Shown piece after piece: positions 54,798 to 63,909 of a stretch of DNA of 64,000 nucleotides (position 1 is its first letter; each line of letters starts with the position of its first letter). Source of the DNA: Dickeya oryzae (GTDB lineage: Bacteria > Pseudomonadota > Gammaproteobacteria > Enterobacterales > Enterobacteriaceae); the NCBI RefSeq assembly GCF_009372235.1, contig NZ_ML762920.1, forward strand, positions 1,015,980 to 1,079,979, read 5' to 3'. Made by a program: the position numbers and the translations under genes. The notes beneath the pieces are model-generated. The model saw only the letters and a list, made by a program, of their open reading frames with translations, was not told where the DNA came from and made no database searches.

Positions 54798-55839
54798 AAG
54801 TATGGAAATACTCTTGAATGACTTTCGGATCACTGGTTCGAGTCAATGCCAGCATCAACAGAATGCGCGCATGTGCCGGGTTAAGAGAGTCAGAAACCAG
54901 ACCTGGCAGTTCTTCATCCGGCGGCACAATACCATTACCTGTGCGGGTAGAACGCATCACAACAACGCCTTTCTCCAGCGCCTTGCGCATACCGGCAATA
55001 CCGCGAACGGACACTGAGCCCGCGCCCATACCGGCATAGACGATACCTTTTACGCCATGCTGGATAGCCGCGTCATACAGATATTCCGGGTCATCCTGAT
55101 AGCCATAAAGAATGTCGACTTTCGGCAGTGAAGTCAGGCCACGCACGTCGAACACAGACCGGGTGGTATGCAGCTTGTCGATACGGTTTTGGTAGTAAAT
55201 GCGGTTACCAATGATGACGCCCAGGTAGCCTTCTTCATTCGCGCGGAACGTATCCAGCGTTGAGGCATTGCTCTTGGTGATGTAGCGGGCAGAGCCGATC
55301 CGATCATTGATCACCACCATCACGCCACGACCGCGAGACTGCTTGTCACCCGCCACGCGTACCGCTTCCAGCAGGTTCATCGGACCGTCAGCACTGATGG
55401 CCGTTGCCGGACGCATCGCGGCGACAAACACCACCGGCTTGTCACTTTTTACCGTCAGATGAAGAAAGTAGGCCGACTCTTCCACAGTATCGGTCCCGTG
55501 GGTGATCACCACACCATCCACATCATCCCGTGCCAGCAGTTCATTCACTCGCTGGCTCAGCTTGAGCACCACATCACCGGTCATGTTTTCGCTGGCCATG
55601 TTGGAGAACTGCTCCCCCTTCACATTGGCCAGTTTCTTCACCTCAGGCACAGCGTTGATGAGCGTATCCACGCCAAGCGCGCCAGCCTTGTAACCTGTGG
55701 TTTGGGTACCCGTTGCCGCTGAGCCGGCAATTGTACCGCCGGTCGCCAGGATAACGATATTGGGCAGTTTATCTGCGGCACTCGCCGTAAAAACAAAAAA
55801 TACAACCAGAACAAACAGAGATTTAAACCATCTTTCCAT
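54793..55839 (-). CDS. ansB: L-asparaginase type II (Erwinase type)
   Basis: Periplasmic tetrameric enzyme hydrolysing asparagine, and glutamine more slowly, to the acid and ammonia. The 348-residue precursor has a signal peptide of about 21 residues (ending FTASAA); the mature part starts [10 protein letters not shown]. Active-site motifs are [12 protein letters not shown] (nucleophilic Thr), TTGYKAG (Tyr of the flexible loop), [17 protein letters not shown] (Thr-Asp pair) and the Lys in [17 protein letters not shown]. From memory it closely resembles the Dickeya chrysanthemi enzyme used in leukaemia therapy, with a handful of substitutions. Single-gene unit with its own terminator. Confidence 0.96.
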   Translation of the reverse strand: MERWFKSLFVLVVFFVFTASAADKLPNIVILATGGTIAGSAATGTQTTGYKAGALGVDTLINAVPEVKKLANVKGEQFSNMASENMTGDVVLKLSQRVNELLARDDVDGVVITHGTDTVEESAYFLHLTVKSDKPVVFVAAMRPATAISADGPMNLLEAVRVAGDKQSRGRGVMVVINDRIGSARYITKSNASTLDTFRANEEGYLGVIIGNRIYYQNRIDKLHTTRSVFDVRGLTSLPKVDILYGYQDDPEYLYDAAIQHGVKGIVYAGMGAGSVSVRGIAGMRKALEKGVVVMRSTRTGNGIVPPDEELPGLVSDSLNPAHARILLMLALTRTSDPKVIQEYFHTY

Positions 55840-56152
55840 AACAGATTCTCTTTATTTGGTCAGAGGATGATCGGTCTGTTTTGCCATAACACCAGCACTA
55901 GCCGATCATTTTTTCTCGTAAAACGCATTAGCTGCCAGTCTGCAGGACTGGCATCGGCGTTTATGTTGCAGTGCCATAAGAATTATGTATATCACCTAAT
56001 AATCAACAGGAGAGCCAGATCACTGAATGACCTAATTATTTTCAACCAACACGTTTCAGGGGAGGAAAAAGACGAACGATTGACGAACCTGCATCAGGTA
56101 GCGCATGTCATCAACGCTGATGCGATATCGCAGAGCTATTTTACCAGGCTGG
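55840..56152. other. Upstream region of ansB and end of the second MetE-like gene
   Basis: No gene. A perfect 8-bp stem TGCCAGTC / GACTGGCA (55933-55953) lies in what would be the ansB leader. In E. coli ansB is under CRP and FNR, but I saw only weak half-sites here. Confidence 0.45.
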
Positions 56153-57253
56153 CTATTCCGGCATGGTCCAGACGTTATGAGCGATATCCACCATATGCCG
56201 TAACTTGGCCCACTGCTGTTCTTCCGTGATCCCCTGCTGTTCGCCGTGTCCAAAGCCACACTTCGGGCTGATGGCTAACTGTTGCAACGGTACATACAAC
56301 GATGCGGTATTAACGGCCATCCTGACTGACTGCGGCGCATCCAGCTCAGCACAGTGGGAATCGATGACCCCCAGCACCACCTTTTGGCAACTCACCTGGC
56401 GTAACGGCTCCAGCCCAACCGGGCGGCGGTCGTCGTACTCGATAAACAAGCTGTCTACCGACAGGTTCGCCATCGCATGCCCCATGACCTCACGCCCACG
56501 GCCATGCACCCAATTGGGTGAAAAACGGCGACAACACATGTGCAGGCTGATAAACATATCCTGTGGACGTTGCGCCAGTGCCTGATTCAGAGTACGGGTG
56601 CAACGCTCAAGTAACTCAGATAATTCAAACCCGGCGGCATTTTCCCGCTCCATCATTTGACTGTCGCACAGGCGAGCCCAAAACAGATCGTCGAGCTGGA
56701 TATAACGGCAACCCTGGCGATAAAACACCTGGATAATTTTGCGATACACCGCAGCCAGATCATCACAAAATGCATCCAATGACGGATAAACCTCATTGGT
56801 GCGAATCGCCGGGTACATCAGCATATTTGGGCTGGGCAGGGTCTGTTTCGCCAGGTTTTCCCCGCCCTCACCCACCGCCTGATGCAAAAAGCGGTAATGG
56901 GTCAGAAAGGGGTGACTGTCGCCAAAATCAAGTTTGCCCACGATACGTAATGGGTGGGGCATATCACCGTCAGAGGAAATGGTCTCATCAACCTCGATCC
57001 CCGTCAGACAAGAGAAGAAATCCCCAATACCATTGTGAACACGCAGTTCGCCGTCGGTAATCGCGTGCAAACCGCACTCTTTCTGGCGCTCGACCACATT
57101 CAGCACTTCTTCGTTTTCGATTTCAGTTAGCCGATCACGGGTCATGAGCCCTTGCCGCCATGCCAGACGAGCCTGCTTTAAACGAGGTGGCTGCACAAAA
57201 CTGCCTACATGTTCAGCATGAAACGACGGGTAAGGTTTCTTTACTGTGCGCAT
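56153..57253 (-). CDS. Cobalamin-independent methionine synthase-like protein (YxjG/YxjH type), second copy
   Basis: The 366 residues are again only the catalytic MetE barrel. Zinc ligands are His and Cys in SLHMCCRRF, Glu in FIEYDDRR, and Cys in SPKCGFGHG. AEHVGSFVQPPRLKQAR and AITDGELR define the N-terminal substrate region. The sequence differs clearly from the copy at 39447-40562, so the two are old paralogues and may use different methyl donors. Downstream on the same strand comes ansB, but with a 313-base gap. Start is ATG at 57253 (MRTVKK). Confidence 0.87.
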   Translation of the reverse strand: MRTVKKPYPSFHAEHVGSFVQPPRLKQARLAWRQGLMTRDRLTEIENEEVLNVVERQKECGLHAITDGELRVHNGIGDFFSCLTGIEVDETISSDGDMPHPLRIVGKLDFGDSHPFLTHYRFLHQAVGEGGENLAKQTLPSPNMLMYPAIRTNEVYPSLDAFCDDLAAVYRKIIQVFYRQGCRYIQLDDLFWARLCDSQMMERENAAGFELSELLERCTRTLNQALAQRPQDMFISLHMCCRRFSPNWVHGRGREVMGHAMANLSVDSLFIEYDDRRPVGLEPLRQVSCQKVVLGVIDSHCAELDAPQSVRMAVNTASLYVPLQQLAISPKCGFGHGEQQGITEEQQWAKLRHMVDIAHNVWTMPE

Positions 57254-57851
57254 CTCACGCGTTCTTTTGGTTTAGACGACTGGTTTAGACGACACTGTTG
57301 GCTTACACGAGGGTTTACACAACATTGTCAGCGCTTCAATGCGCTTTAGTTTGTTCGGGTTATCATTATTGAGCTGGTGAACTGTCACCATTCAGCCCAC
57401 CGAGGTCAATAGATGAAAGCGGGTGATTGTCGCATTGATTACTTCACCAGAACAAATAACAAAAATTAATTATTTTTCCGCCATCAATTAAGCCGCTTGG
57501 TGAAATCATAACTGCCTGCCATCGCGGGTTGCCAAACCGCTGGTCTACCCGCAGTAAAGCATTTATAAGATAAAAATACCCACAAACTGACCGCCATCTT
57601 TATGATTCAACGGATGATTTTCGTCAATCAGCTTGTTGTATCTCATATCGATTGTGCGCGCTTGCTCGCAAGGTTGGGAATCGCCACACGTTGCTCGCAC
57701 TCACATCGCGTGCCTTTTGTTGACGCGCCGTTGTCATCAATCGCTGGTACACTGGACGTCAGTGCACAGCCCACAATACCGACAGCCCGATACATTCTGT
57801 TCAGAATACGCACTGTTTTCACTATCCATTCTGACTTTCCGGAGGACCCCA
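57254..57851. other. Intergenic region between the second MetE-like gene and the HAD phosphatase gene
   Basis: No convincing gene; the open frames are short and lack sites. It holds a perfect 13-bp tandem duplication (TGGTTTAGACGAC) at 57268-57293, just upstream of the MetE-like start. Its AGACGACT resembles a MetJ box at seven of eight positions, but without the adjacent second box. The region should contain the divergent promoters. Confidence 0.5.
57268..57293. repeat. Perfect 13-bp tandem duplication upstream of the second MetE-like gene
   Basis: TGGTTTAGACGAC repeated head to tail. Each copy has a partial MetJ-box-like core. Confidence 0.85.
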
Positions 57852-58508
57852 ATGGATTTAGCCCTGTTTGATCTGGACGAAACCCTGATCTGCGCCGACA
57901 GCACCGGCTTGTGGTTACGCTGGCTCGAATCACAGGGATTCGCTGGCAAAGAGCTGCTGCAACGGGAAAAACACCTGATGCAGAGCTACTACGAAGGTAC
58001 ATTGGCGATCGAAGATTATATGTACCTCTCACTGTCGCCACTCATTGGGTTAACCACAGAGACCGTGTCCGCCTGGATAGAACGCTTTATCCAGCGTGAT
58101 ATTCTGCCCCGCCTCTACCCGGCAGCACGCGAACAAATGGCGTGGCACCGCCAGCGTGGCGATACCTTGGTGGTCATCTCCGCCAGCGGCGAACATTTGG
58201 TAGGGCCGATTGCCCGTCACCTGGGAGCCGATCACGCGCTGGCGATCGGTGTGACCCTGGAGAACGGCCGCTTTACCGGCGACATTCACGGGGTGCCAAC
58301 GTATCAGCATGGCAAGGTTACCCGCATCCGTGAATGGCTGACACAACGTGACGCCGAGCCTTTTGGGCAACTTTACGGTTACAGCGACTCGCTTAACGAT
58401 CGTGCCATGCTGGAATTCGTTGATCAGGCTTATGTCGTCAACCCGGTGCCTGAACTGGCGGAATTAGCCCGAGAGAAAGGCTGGCGTATCTGCCGCTGGG
58501 AACGCTAG
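57852..58508 (+). CDS. HAD-superfamily IB phosphatase
   Basis: The 218-residue soluble protein has motif I ALFDLDETLIC (nucleophile Asp7, Asp9), a helical cap, motif II VVISASGEHLVGP, the motif III Lys in HGKVTRI, and motif IV YGYSDSLNDRAMLE. It belongs to the SerB/CicA-like IB group; the substrate is unknown. Start at ATG 57852 with ggagga five bases upstream; an in-frame ATG at 57633 would add 73 residues without homology. It precedes the MFS remnant. Confidence 0.9.
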   Translation: MDLALFDLDETLICADSTGLWLRWLESQGFAGKELLQREKHLMQSYYEGTLAIEDYMYLSLSPLIGLTTETVSAWIERFIQRDILPRLYPAAREQMAWHRQRGDTLVVISASGEHLVGPIARHLGADHALAIGVTLENGRFTGDIHGVPTYQHGKVTRIREWLTQRDAEPFGQLYGYSDSLNDRAMLEFVDQAYVVNPVPELAELAREKGWRICRWER

Positions 58509-58513
58509 GCCCA

Positions 58514-59215
58514 CCGACTATTATTCTCAACTATTTCAACATCCCGGCAGGTGGCAAGTTCGGCAGTTCCACCGCGTTTCTGGTGGAGCATTTCCCCGAG
58601 CGTCGCGCCTTTATCGCCAGCAGGCAGTTTGCCACCCAAGGGGCCAGCACTCTGATGGCCTCGGCATTCGGCCTGGGATTATCACAGTCATTGAGCGAAG
58701 CCCAGATTCGGGACTGGGGATGGCGTCTTCCGTTTGCCTTCGGTTTGTTGACTGGCCCGGTGGGGTTGTCTATCCGCCGTCATGTACATGAACCAGCAAA
58801 CTTTGCGCAAACAGAGAAAACGCAGGCACCGATCAAAACCCTGTTTACCCGACAGAAAAGACTGCTCCTGATTGCTGTCGGCCTGATGGTGATTACACCG
58901 CTGGTGGGGCTGTGGGCAGAAAAAATCGGACGCCTGCCGCTGATGTGGGGATCACTGCTGTTGCTGGCGGCGACTATCTATCCGGCATTCTGGTTGATGA
59001 CGCAATATCTGTCGGCCACCTCACTGATTATCGCGGTCGGGTGGATGGCGTTGTTGAAATCGGTGTATTTCTCCACCGTACCGTCGATGATGGCCGATCG
59101 GTTTCCGATCTCGACCCGCGCCACCGGCAGTAGCCTGGCATCCAGTTATTACCTGATGTTCACCGCCTTGATGAGCGTGCTGGCGCTGTGGCAAACCCAG
59201 TTACATCACCACTGA
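58514..59215 (+). pseudogene. Decayed MFS transporter (metabolite:H+ symporter / ProP-like) fragment
   Basis: Homology starts before any usable start codon, at about 58545 with GGKFGSSTAFLVEHFPERRAF (a helix 4-5 motif of the MHS group), and continues RQFATQGASTLMAS...WGWRLPFAFGLLTGPVGLSIRRHVHEP. The central loop then jumps from RLLLIAVGL directly to a later loop (MVITPLVGLWAEKIGR), so several helices are missing inside. The first three helices are absent as well. What remains stays in frame (about 210 codons from GTG 58583), yet it cannot form a full transporter. The substrate of the ancestor may have been a compatible solute or an organic acid. Confidence 0.82.
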
Positions 59216-59283
59216 TGACAGCCCCATCCCCGTCAGAGCGGCTCTGATGGGCTCCGTTATAGCAAACTCGCTCACACCACCGT

Positions 59284-59814
59284 TCAGGCAGGTGGCAAGG
59301 AGCTGTCACCTTCGCCTAATGTACGCTGCAACAAGGCCGTATCCAACCAGCGTCCGTGCTTCATACCAACGGAACGTAACGTGCCTGCCAGTTCGAACCC
59401 CAATGACAAGTGCAACTGCAGCGAGGCTTGATTGCCAGTGTTAGCGACGACCGACACCACCTGACGGTATCCCCGCAGCTCAGCCCGTCGCAAGGCCTCG
59501 GACAGCAAGCGCTTACCTAAACCTCTTCCCACCTGCTCCGGGTGCAAATAGATAGAATCTTCCAGTGTGAAACGATACGCGTAGCGCGGGCGATAAAACC
59601 CCAGATAGCAGTACCCTAACACCTGCTGATTTTCCGTTGCCACCAGCCAGGGTAAGCCAGCATCACGAATTTTCCGCCAGCGAGCCAACATCTCCGCCTC
59701 ATCGGGCGGTTCCGTTTCAAACGTCGCAGTGCCATGCAAAACATGATGGGTATAAATATCCTGGATAGCGGCAATATGCTCTTCTCTGGCATCCTCAATG
59801 AGAATCGTGGTCAT
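59284..59814 (-). CDS. GNAT N-acetyltransferase (phosphinothricin / methionine sulfoximine type)
   Basis: The 176 residues begin with MTTILIEDAREEHIAAIQDIYTHHV and have acetyl-CoA site motifs LEDSIYLHPEQVGRGLGKRLL and VVSVVANTGNQASLQLHLSLGFELAGTL, the pattern of PAT/MddA-like enzymes that acetylate glutamate analogues such as phosphinothricin and methionine sulfoximine. The physiological substrate is not known. Start ATG at 59814. Convergent with the MFS remnant. Confidence 0.9.
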   Translation of the reverse strand: MTTILIEDAREEHIAAIQDIYTHHVLHGTATFETEPPDEAEMLARWRKIRDAGLPWLVATENQQVLGYCYLGFYRPRYAYRFTLEDSIYLHPEQVGRGLGKRLLSEALRRAELRGYRQVVSVVANTGNQASLQLHLSLGFELAGTLRSVGMKHGRWLDTALLQRTLGEGDSSLPPA

Positions 59815-59940
59815 TCTTGTATCCTTGTCAGAACAGCGAGTGAGATGAACGCCGATATGGCGGCCTCATCACTCACTAAAAGGGCAACTCATAGCCGCCA
59901 GCTTAACCAACGCCCGAACGGAGCAACAGAAACAATTACT

Positions 59941-60278
59941 TATACCCAAAATAATTCGAGTTGCAGGACAACACGCTCGCGTGTTGAACAACGCGATGCG
60001 TTGGCCCTTTAGGGCAAGGCACGTTAGAGCCTTGTAACGCGGCAAGAGAGTGACAAATTCGTTGGGAACGAATTTGACCAGCCAACGGCTGGCCTCTGGT
60101 GAGAGACAGGATGTCTCTCATTTCATCCCGATGAGCTTACTCAGGTAAGTGATTCGGGTGAACGACAAATCGGCATACGCCGATTTGAACGCTGCTTGCA
60201 GCGGCCCGAAGGGCGAGGCCCATTGATGGGCCGAGTAACGCAGCCAACACACCTGCAACTTGAAGTATGAAGGGTATA
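59941..60278. mobile_element. 338-bp MITE-like element made of serial hairpins with 27-bp terminal inverted repeats
   Basis: Ends TATACCC...GGGTATA; the 27-bp ends match at 22 positions. The outermost TA pair may be a target duplication. The interior is a chain of at least ten short hairpins: 59969-59986, 60004-60015, 60054-60076 (10-bp perfect), 60078-60092, 60101-60119 (8-bp), 60136-60149, 60166-60187 (9-bp), 60190-60203, 60204-60214 and 60217-60232. It has no coding capacity. The core GGCCCGAAGGGCGAGGCC is shared with the array at 1-395. Confidence 0.85.
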
Positions 60279-60578
60279 TACCTGTAATTAGAACATCTCA
60301 TTGTAACCAATAAGAAAATAAGCGGTGACGAGGCCATCAGAGACAGGAACTTACTGGCGTGGAATGTAGCTGAGCAAGCCGGGAGAAACGGCTGTCCATG
60401 AAAAACCGATATCCATGAAAAACCAGTGACATGAAAAAGCATTGTTCATGAAAAAACATGAACCCTGTGTTTGAAAAGACCAAAGGAATAAAATTCAAAA
60501 ATAGATAACCACCTGATAATAAATCAGGCTATTAATGCTATTTAATATAGAATAAATCGTCAGCAATACCTTTGCATA
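60279..60578. other. AT-rich intergenic stretch after the hairpin element
   Basis: About 300 bases with no gene apart from the CATGAAAAA repeats. The 3' side of the unrecognised minus-strand gene lies at 60578, and no classic terminator was found. Confidence 0.5.
60397..60460. repeat. Degenerate iterated CATGAAAAA repeats
   Basis: CATGAAAA starts at 60397, 60414, 60430 and 60447, a period of 16-17 bases, and a CATGAA follows at 60457. No gene is present here, and the function is unknown. Confidence 0.6.
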
Positions 60579-61163
60579 TCAACTAGTTTGCGGCAATTCG
60601 CTGCTTCCCGGCAATTTCCAGGCAACATCACCAGAACCTGCGTTCAATAGATGCTGTATTTTCTCGTACACTTCCGCTGCCGACATGCCGCTATATAAGC
60701 CCTGGCTATAATAACCAAACTCAGCCGCACTCGCTGGCGCACGTACACCACTCAGAGTGGGATCCGTAGATGAAATACGTTTCCCGGTAAATACATTATA
60801 ACTTTCACTCTGACCATCAGGATATTTCACGACAGACACCAGCACGCCGCCATACAGCGGGATACCGGTCATCCGCAATGAGCGCTCCACAGTGGATTCA
60901 TTGTGCTGTTTCTGTAATTTTTCTTTAGCTAAACGCTCGTCCAGTGATGATGCACTACGATCACGCGTATCAGTAACATCGTTGGAATTATTATCCTGAA
61001 ACTGATTATTTAGCGAATCATTTGTTTTCCCTGTTTTCAGGGAAACAGACTGATTAGCGCCCAGAGCATCGTTGCTGTCACTTGAGCTACTATTCGCAAC
61101 ATAAGTCTGCTGTGGATAGGAAGACGATGTAATGTTTTGATTCTGAATGCCTGATATAACCAC
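60579..61163 (-). CDS. Unrecognised protein, divergent from the Sia-type operon
   Basis: I do not recognise a family. The GTG at 61163 is the best start: aaggag lies exactly seven bases upstream, whereas the open frame to 61193 has no site. The 194-residue protein has a polar Ser/Asn/Gln/Asp-rich first half (about 1-90, probably disordered) and a more ordered second half with GIPLYGGVLVSVVKYPDGQSE, NVFTGKRISSTDP and a predicted helix SAAEVYEKIQHLLNAG. No signal peptide or membrane helix is apparent. Low GC compared with the neighbours suggests later acquisition. It could be secreted or regulatory; there is no firm evidence for either. Confidence 0.65.
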   Translation of the reverse strand: MVISGIQNQNITSSSYPQQTYVANSSSSDSNDALGANQSVSLKTGKTNDSLNNQFQDNNSNDVTDTRDRSASSLDERLAKEKLQKQHNESTVERSLRMTGIPLYGGVLVSVVKYPDGQSESYNVFTGKRISSTDPTLSGVRAPASAAEFGYYSQGLYSGMSAAEVYEKIQHLLNAGSGDVAWKLPGSSELPQTS

Positions 61164-61669
61164 GATATCACTCCTTTTTTCTAACGAAAACATGCCTCTA
61201 AGGGCACTGATTTACTACCGCGACGTAACACCAATACACCGAAAAAAAACAACATACCTGCCAAAACATATATCAAAAAGACGGCTTAACAGATTTACCC
61301 CCGGACATACCCTTCATACGTCAAGTGATATTGGCCTTCCTTCACTCACATTATTTACAGGTGGTACCGTCTAAAACTATCAGGAAATAGAAAGAGTGGT
61401 TTACAAACCACACGGTGCCATCTCATTTTTCACACCGTGTGAACGAAATAGATAAATACAGATCCACTCCTAAAATATATCGGCCATTTTATTTTTTCAT
61501 TAATACGAAAAAAGCATAAAAACGCTCACAAAACGAGCGCATCAGAAATATTTAGCCATAACTGTAAAGAGAAACCTGACAGTTCCTTAGCATTTCAGCG
61601 AGCTGTCATGTTTTCGTCATCTGCAGCTGCTACCGTGACGATAGCCTAATTCCCCAGAAAGACAAGACA
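61164..61669. other. Divergent promoter region between the unrecognised gene and the Sia-type operon
   Basis: About 500 AT-rich bases without a credible gene. It must hold both promoters; I could not assign -35/-10 boxes with confidence. Confidence 0.5.
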
Positions 61670-62914
61670 ATGAGCGCCTTACCGCCACAGGAACATCGGT
61701 TACGTTTCGTTTCCTTTCCAAGCGCACGCGACTTGTGTATCACCACGCCGGATGTCTCTCCCTCCACCGATAACGCCACTGTATTGCAGTTGTTCAGCCG
61801 CCACAAAGACCTGGTTAGCCTGCCTGTCGTGGAAGACGGACGCCCATTTGGCCTGATCAACCGCCATAGTTTCCTGTCGCAAATGTCACGGCCTTATTAC
61901 CGTGAGCTGTATGACCGAAAAAGCTGCATCGCGTTTATGGATAAAACGCCGCTTATCGTCGAGGCCTCAGCCTCCTTGAGCGATGTTGCGGACAAGGCGG
62001 TCATCAGCGGTGAACGCTTTCTGGCTGACGGCTTCATTATTACCGAAAACGGCCACTACCTCGGTATCGGCCTGGGTATCGATTTGTTCCGCATTGTGTC
62101 GGACACCCATGTGCGCCAGCACCAACAGATAGTCCAAAGCATAGAGTACGCCAGCGTCATTCAGGGGGCGATGCTGACCCCATTCCGTCAAACACTGGAA
62201 GCCACCTTGCAGGATTGGTGTCTGGTGTGGGAACCGCGCGACTGCGTCGGGGGTGACTGCTATGCCTTCCGGCGATATGAACAAGGTTGGCTGGCCGTGC
62301 TTACCGATTGCACGGGGCATGGCGTGCCGGGTGCCTTTATGACATTGATATTCAATTCAGCGCTGGAACAGGCACTGGCGCAATACCGCCCGGACCAGAC
62401 GGGGCAGTTGCTGGGCAGCATCAATCGATACATCAAAGATACATTGGGTCAGAAAAGCGGCTACCCGGGGCAGATGTCCGCTTCCGATGATGGTTGCGAC
62501 GCGCTGCTGGTCTACGTGAATACCACCGAACAGACCCTTAACTGGGCCAGCGCGCGTATGACCGCATTCGTGACCGATGCGCAAAGCGGTGACCTGCTGA
62601 CGCTGGATAGCGACCGGATGGGCGTCGGTTATACCAATACGCCCTATGACTACAGTTGGCCGGCGTTTCAGCGCCCATTGTCAGCGCAGGATCTGTTCTT
62701 CGCCGCCACCGATGGCTTACTCGACCAGATAGGCGGCGAACGGCAGATTAAATTCGGCAAACGTCGCCTGCAAAATCTGCTGCAACGCCTCGGGGAACTG
62801 CCGATGAGTCAGCTTGCTACTCAACTCTTACAACACCATCGCGCCTGGCAAGGAACGCAGGCACGACGAGACGATCTTACATTTTGGGGCTTCAGGCACC
62901 ATGAACACGTTTAA
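61670..62914 (+). CDS. SiaA-like PP2C/SpoIIE-family phosphatase with N-terminal CBS-like domains
   Basis: The C-terminal half (about 155-414) is a PP2C/SpoIIE phosphatase: metal-site motifs DCVGGD (191-196), TDCTGHGVPGAF (212-223), TDGLLDQIGG (347-356) and DDLTFWGF (401-408). The N-terminal half (about 20-145) looks like a pair of CBS motifs (VSLPVVEDGRPFGLINRHSFL and LADGFIITENGHYLGIGLG). There is no membrane helix, unlike P. aeruginosa SiaA, which has a HAMP sensor. In the Sia model this phosphatase dephosphorylates SiaC, activating the SiaD diguanylate cyclase. First of four genes on the same strand. Confidence 0.85.
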   Translation: MSALPPQEHRLRFVSFPSARDLCITTPDVSPSTDNATVLQLFSRHKDLVSLPVVEDGRPFGLINRHSFLSQMSRPYYRELYDRKSCIAFMDKTPLIVEASASLSDVADKAVISGERFLADGFIITENGHYLGIGLGIDLFRIVSDTHVRQHQQIVQSIEYASVIQGAMLTPFRQTLEATLQDWCLVWEPRDCVGGDCYAFRRYEQGWLAVLTDCTGHGVPGAFMTLIFNSALEQALAQYRPDQTGQLLGSINRYIKDTLGQKSGYPGQMSASDDGCDALLVYVNTTEQTLNWASARMTAFVTDAQSGDLLTLDSDRMGVGYTNTPYDYSWPAFQRPLSAQDLFFAATDGLLDQIGGERQIKFGKRRLQNLLQRLGELPMSQLATQLLQHHRAWQGTQARRDDLTFWGFRHHEHV

Positions 62915-62931
62915 CCAGGTAAAACCGGAAC

Positions 62932-63483
62932 ATGTCTGAAACGAAGTACGCTGAATTCTTCGACCTCACCCAACAGCAGGATATCGCGCTGTACTATGTG
63001 GGGTACTTTTCACAAAACATTATCTGCTCACTGGCAGAAACAGTGCGCTTACAACTGGAAAAAAGCCGGGTGCCGCCCAGCGTGCGCCGCAAACTGTTTT
63101 CCAGTTTTGTGGAAATGGTGCAAAACATCATCCACTATTCTGCCTCAGCACTGACGACGGAAGAGCAGACCAATGAAATCCGTCATGGCTCGGTGTGTAT
63201 CGGCGTTGAAGCGGGAAAATACTTTTTATTGAGCGCCAATCGGGTATACCCGGCAGATGCGGAGATACTTCGCCAGCGGCTGGAACCGCTGTGCACGATG
63301 ACACTTGATGAAATCAGACTTGCCTATAAGACCTCGCTGCGTGAAGACATTCCGGCTTCCAGCAAAGGGGCGGACATTGGTCTGTTGACCGTGGCCCGCG
63401 ACGCCAGCGAGCCACTGCAGTTCACCTTTCGTAGCGACGACGCCACCGGGCTCTCCACGTTTTATCTGAAGGCGGTGATTTAA
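62932..63483 (+). CDS. siaB: SiaB-family anti-sigma-like serine/threonine kinase
   Basis: The 183 residues carry an HATPase/anti-sigma fold with the N-box FVEMVQNIIHYS (Glu61, Asn65); the ATP-lid part is less clear (SSKGADIGLLTVARDASE). It fits the SiaB family, which phosphorylates SiaC and so switches off the cyclase. Located 17 bases after the phosphatase gene and 2 bases before siaC, so translation is probably coupled. Identification rests on domain pattern and operon order. Confidence 0.82.
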   Translation: MSETKYAEFFDLTQQQDIALYYVGYFSQNIICSLAETVRLQLEKSRVPPSVRRKLFSSFVEMVQNIIHYSASALTTEEQTNEIRHGSVCIGVEAGKYFLLSANRVYPADAEILRQRLEPLCTMTLDEIRLAYKTSLREDIPASSKGADIGLLTVARDASEPLQFTFRSDDATGLSTFYLKAVI

Positions 63484-63485
63484 CC

Positions 63486-63905
63486 ATGACAGACATAATA
63501 ACAACGAACAATCTCCATATTACCGGCACAGCCAGCACGCCGACCGTGGATTTTCGCTTTGATACACATCAGCTTTCACTTTCCGGCGAGTCTTACCCGG
63601 AAAACGCCGCGGCATTTTATGGCCCGCTGATTGAACGGGTACAACACTACCTGCAAGCATGTCTTGCCGCACTCCCCTCCTCGCCAACGCGCATTGACGT
63701 GCATGTATCGCTGCCCTACTTCAATAGCTCCAGCACCAAGATGCTTTTTAGCCTGTTCAATATTCTCGACAAGGCCGCCCAGCAGCAGCTTCCTATTGCA
63801 TTGCACTGGTATTACGACCAGGACGATGACATCGCCGAGGAGTTTGGACAAGAGCTGCATATCGACTTTTCTGCACTCGAATTCCACCCCCACATTCTGG
63901 AGTAA
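63486..63905 (+). CDS. siaC: SiaC-family regulatory phosphoprotein (DUF1987)
   Basis: The 139 residues show the family centre DVHVSLPYFNSSSTKMLFSLFNIL. The Thr at about position 84 corresponds to the phosphorylated Thr68 of P. aeruginosa SiaC, and the following acidic region (YYDQDDDIAEEFGQEL) is typical. Unphosphorylated SiaC binds and activates SiaD. The gene starts two bases after siaB and is followed four bases later by the cyclase gene. Confidence 0.85.
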   Translation: MTDIITTNNLHITGTASTPTVDFRFDTHQLSLSGESYPENAAAFYGPLIERVQHYLQACLAALPSSPTRIDVHVSLPYFNSSSTKMLFSLFNILDKAAQQQLPIALHWYYDQDDDIAEEFGQELHIDFSALEFHPHILE

Positions 63906-63909
63906 CGGC

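Noticed and set aside
55840-56152. CRP and FNR sites for ansB
   Set aside because: Only half-sites such as TTGAT near 56005 are visible; the second halves do not match.
57602-57871. 89-codon frame before the HAD phosphatase gene
   Set aside because: No ribosome-binding site and no recognisable family; it overlaps the start of the HAD gene in another frame.
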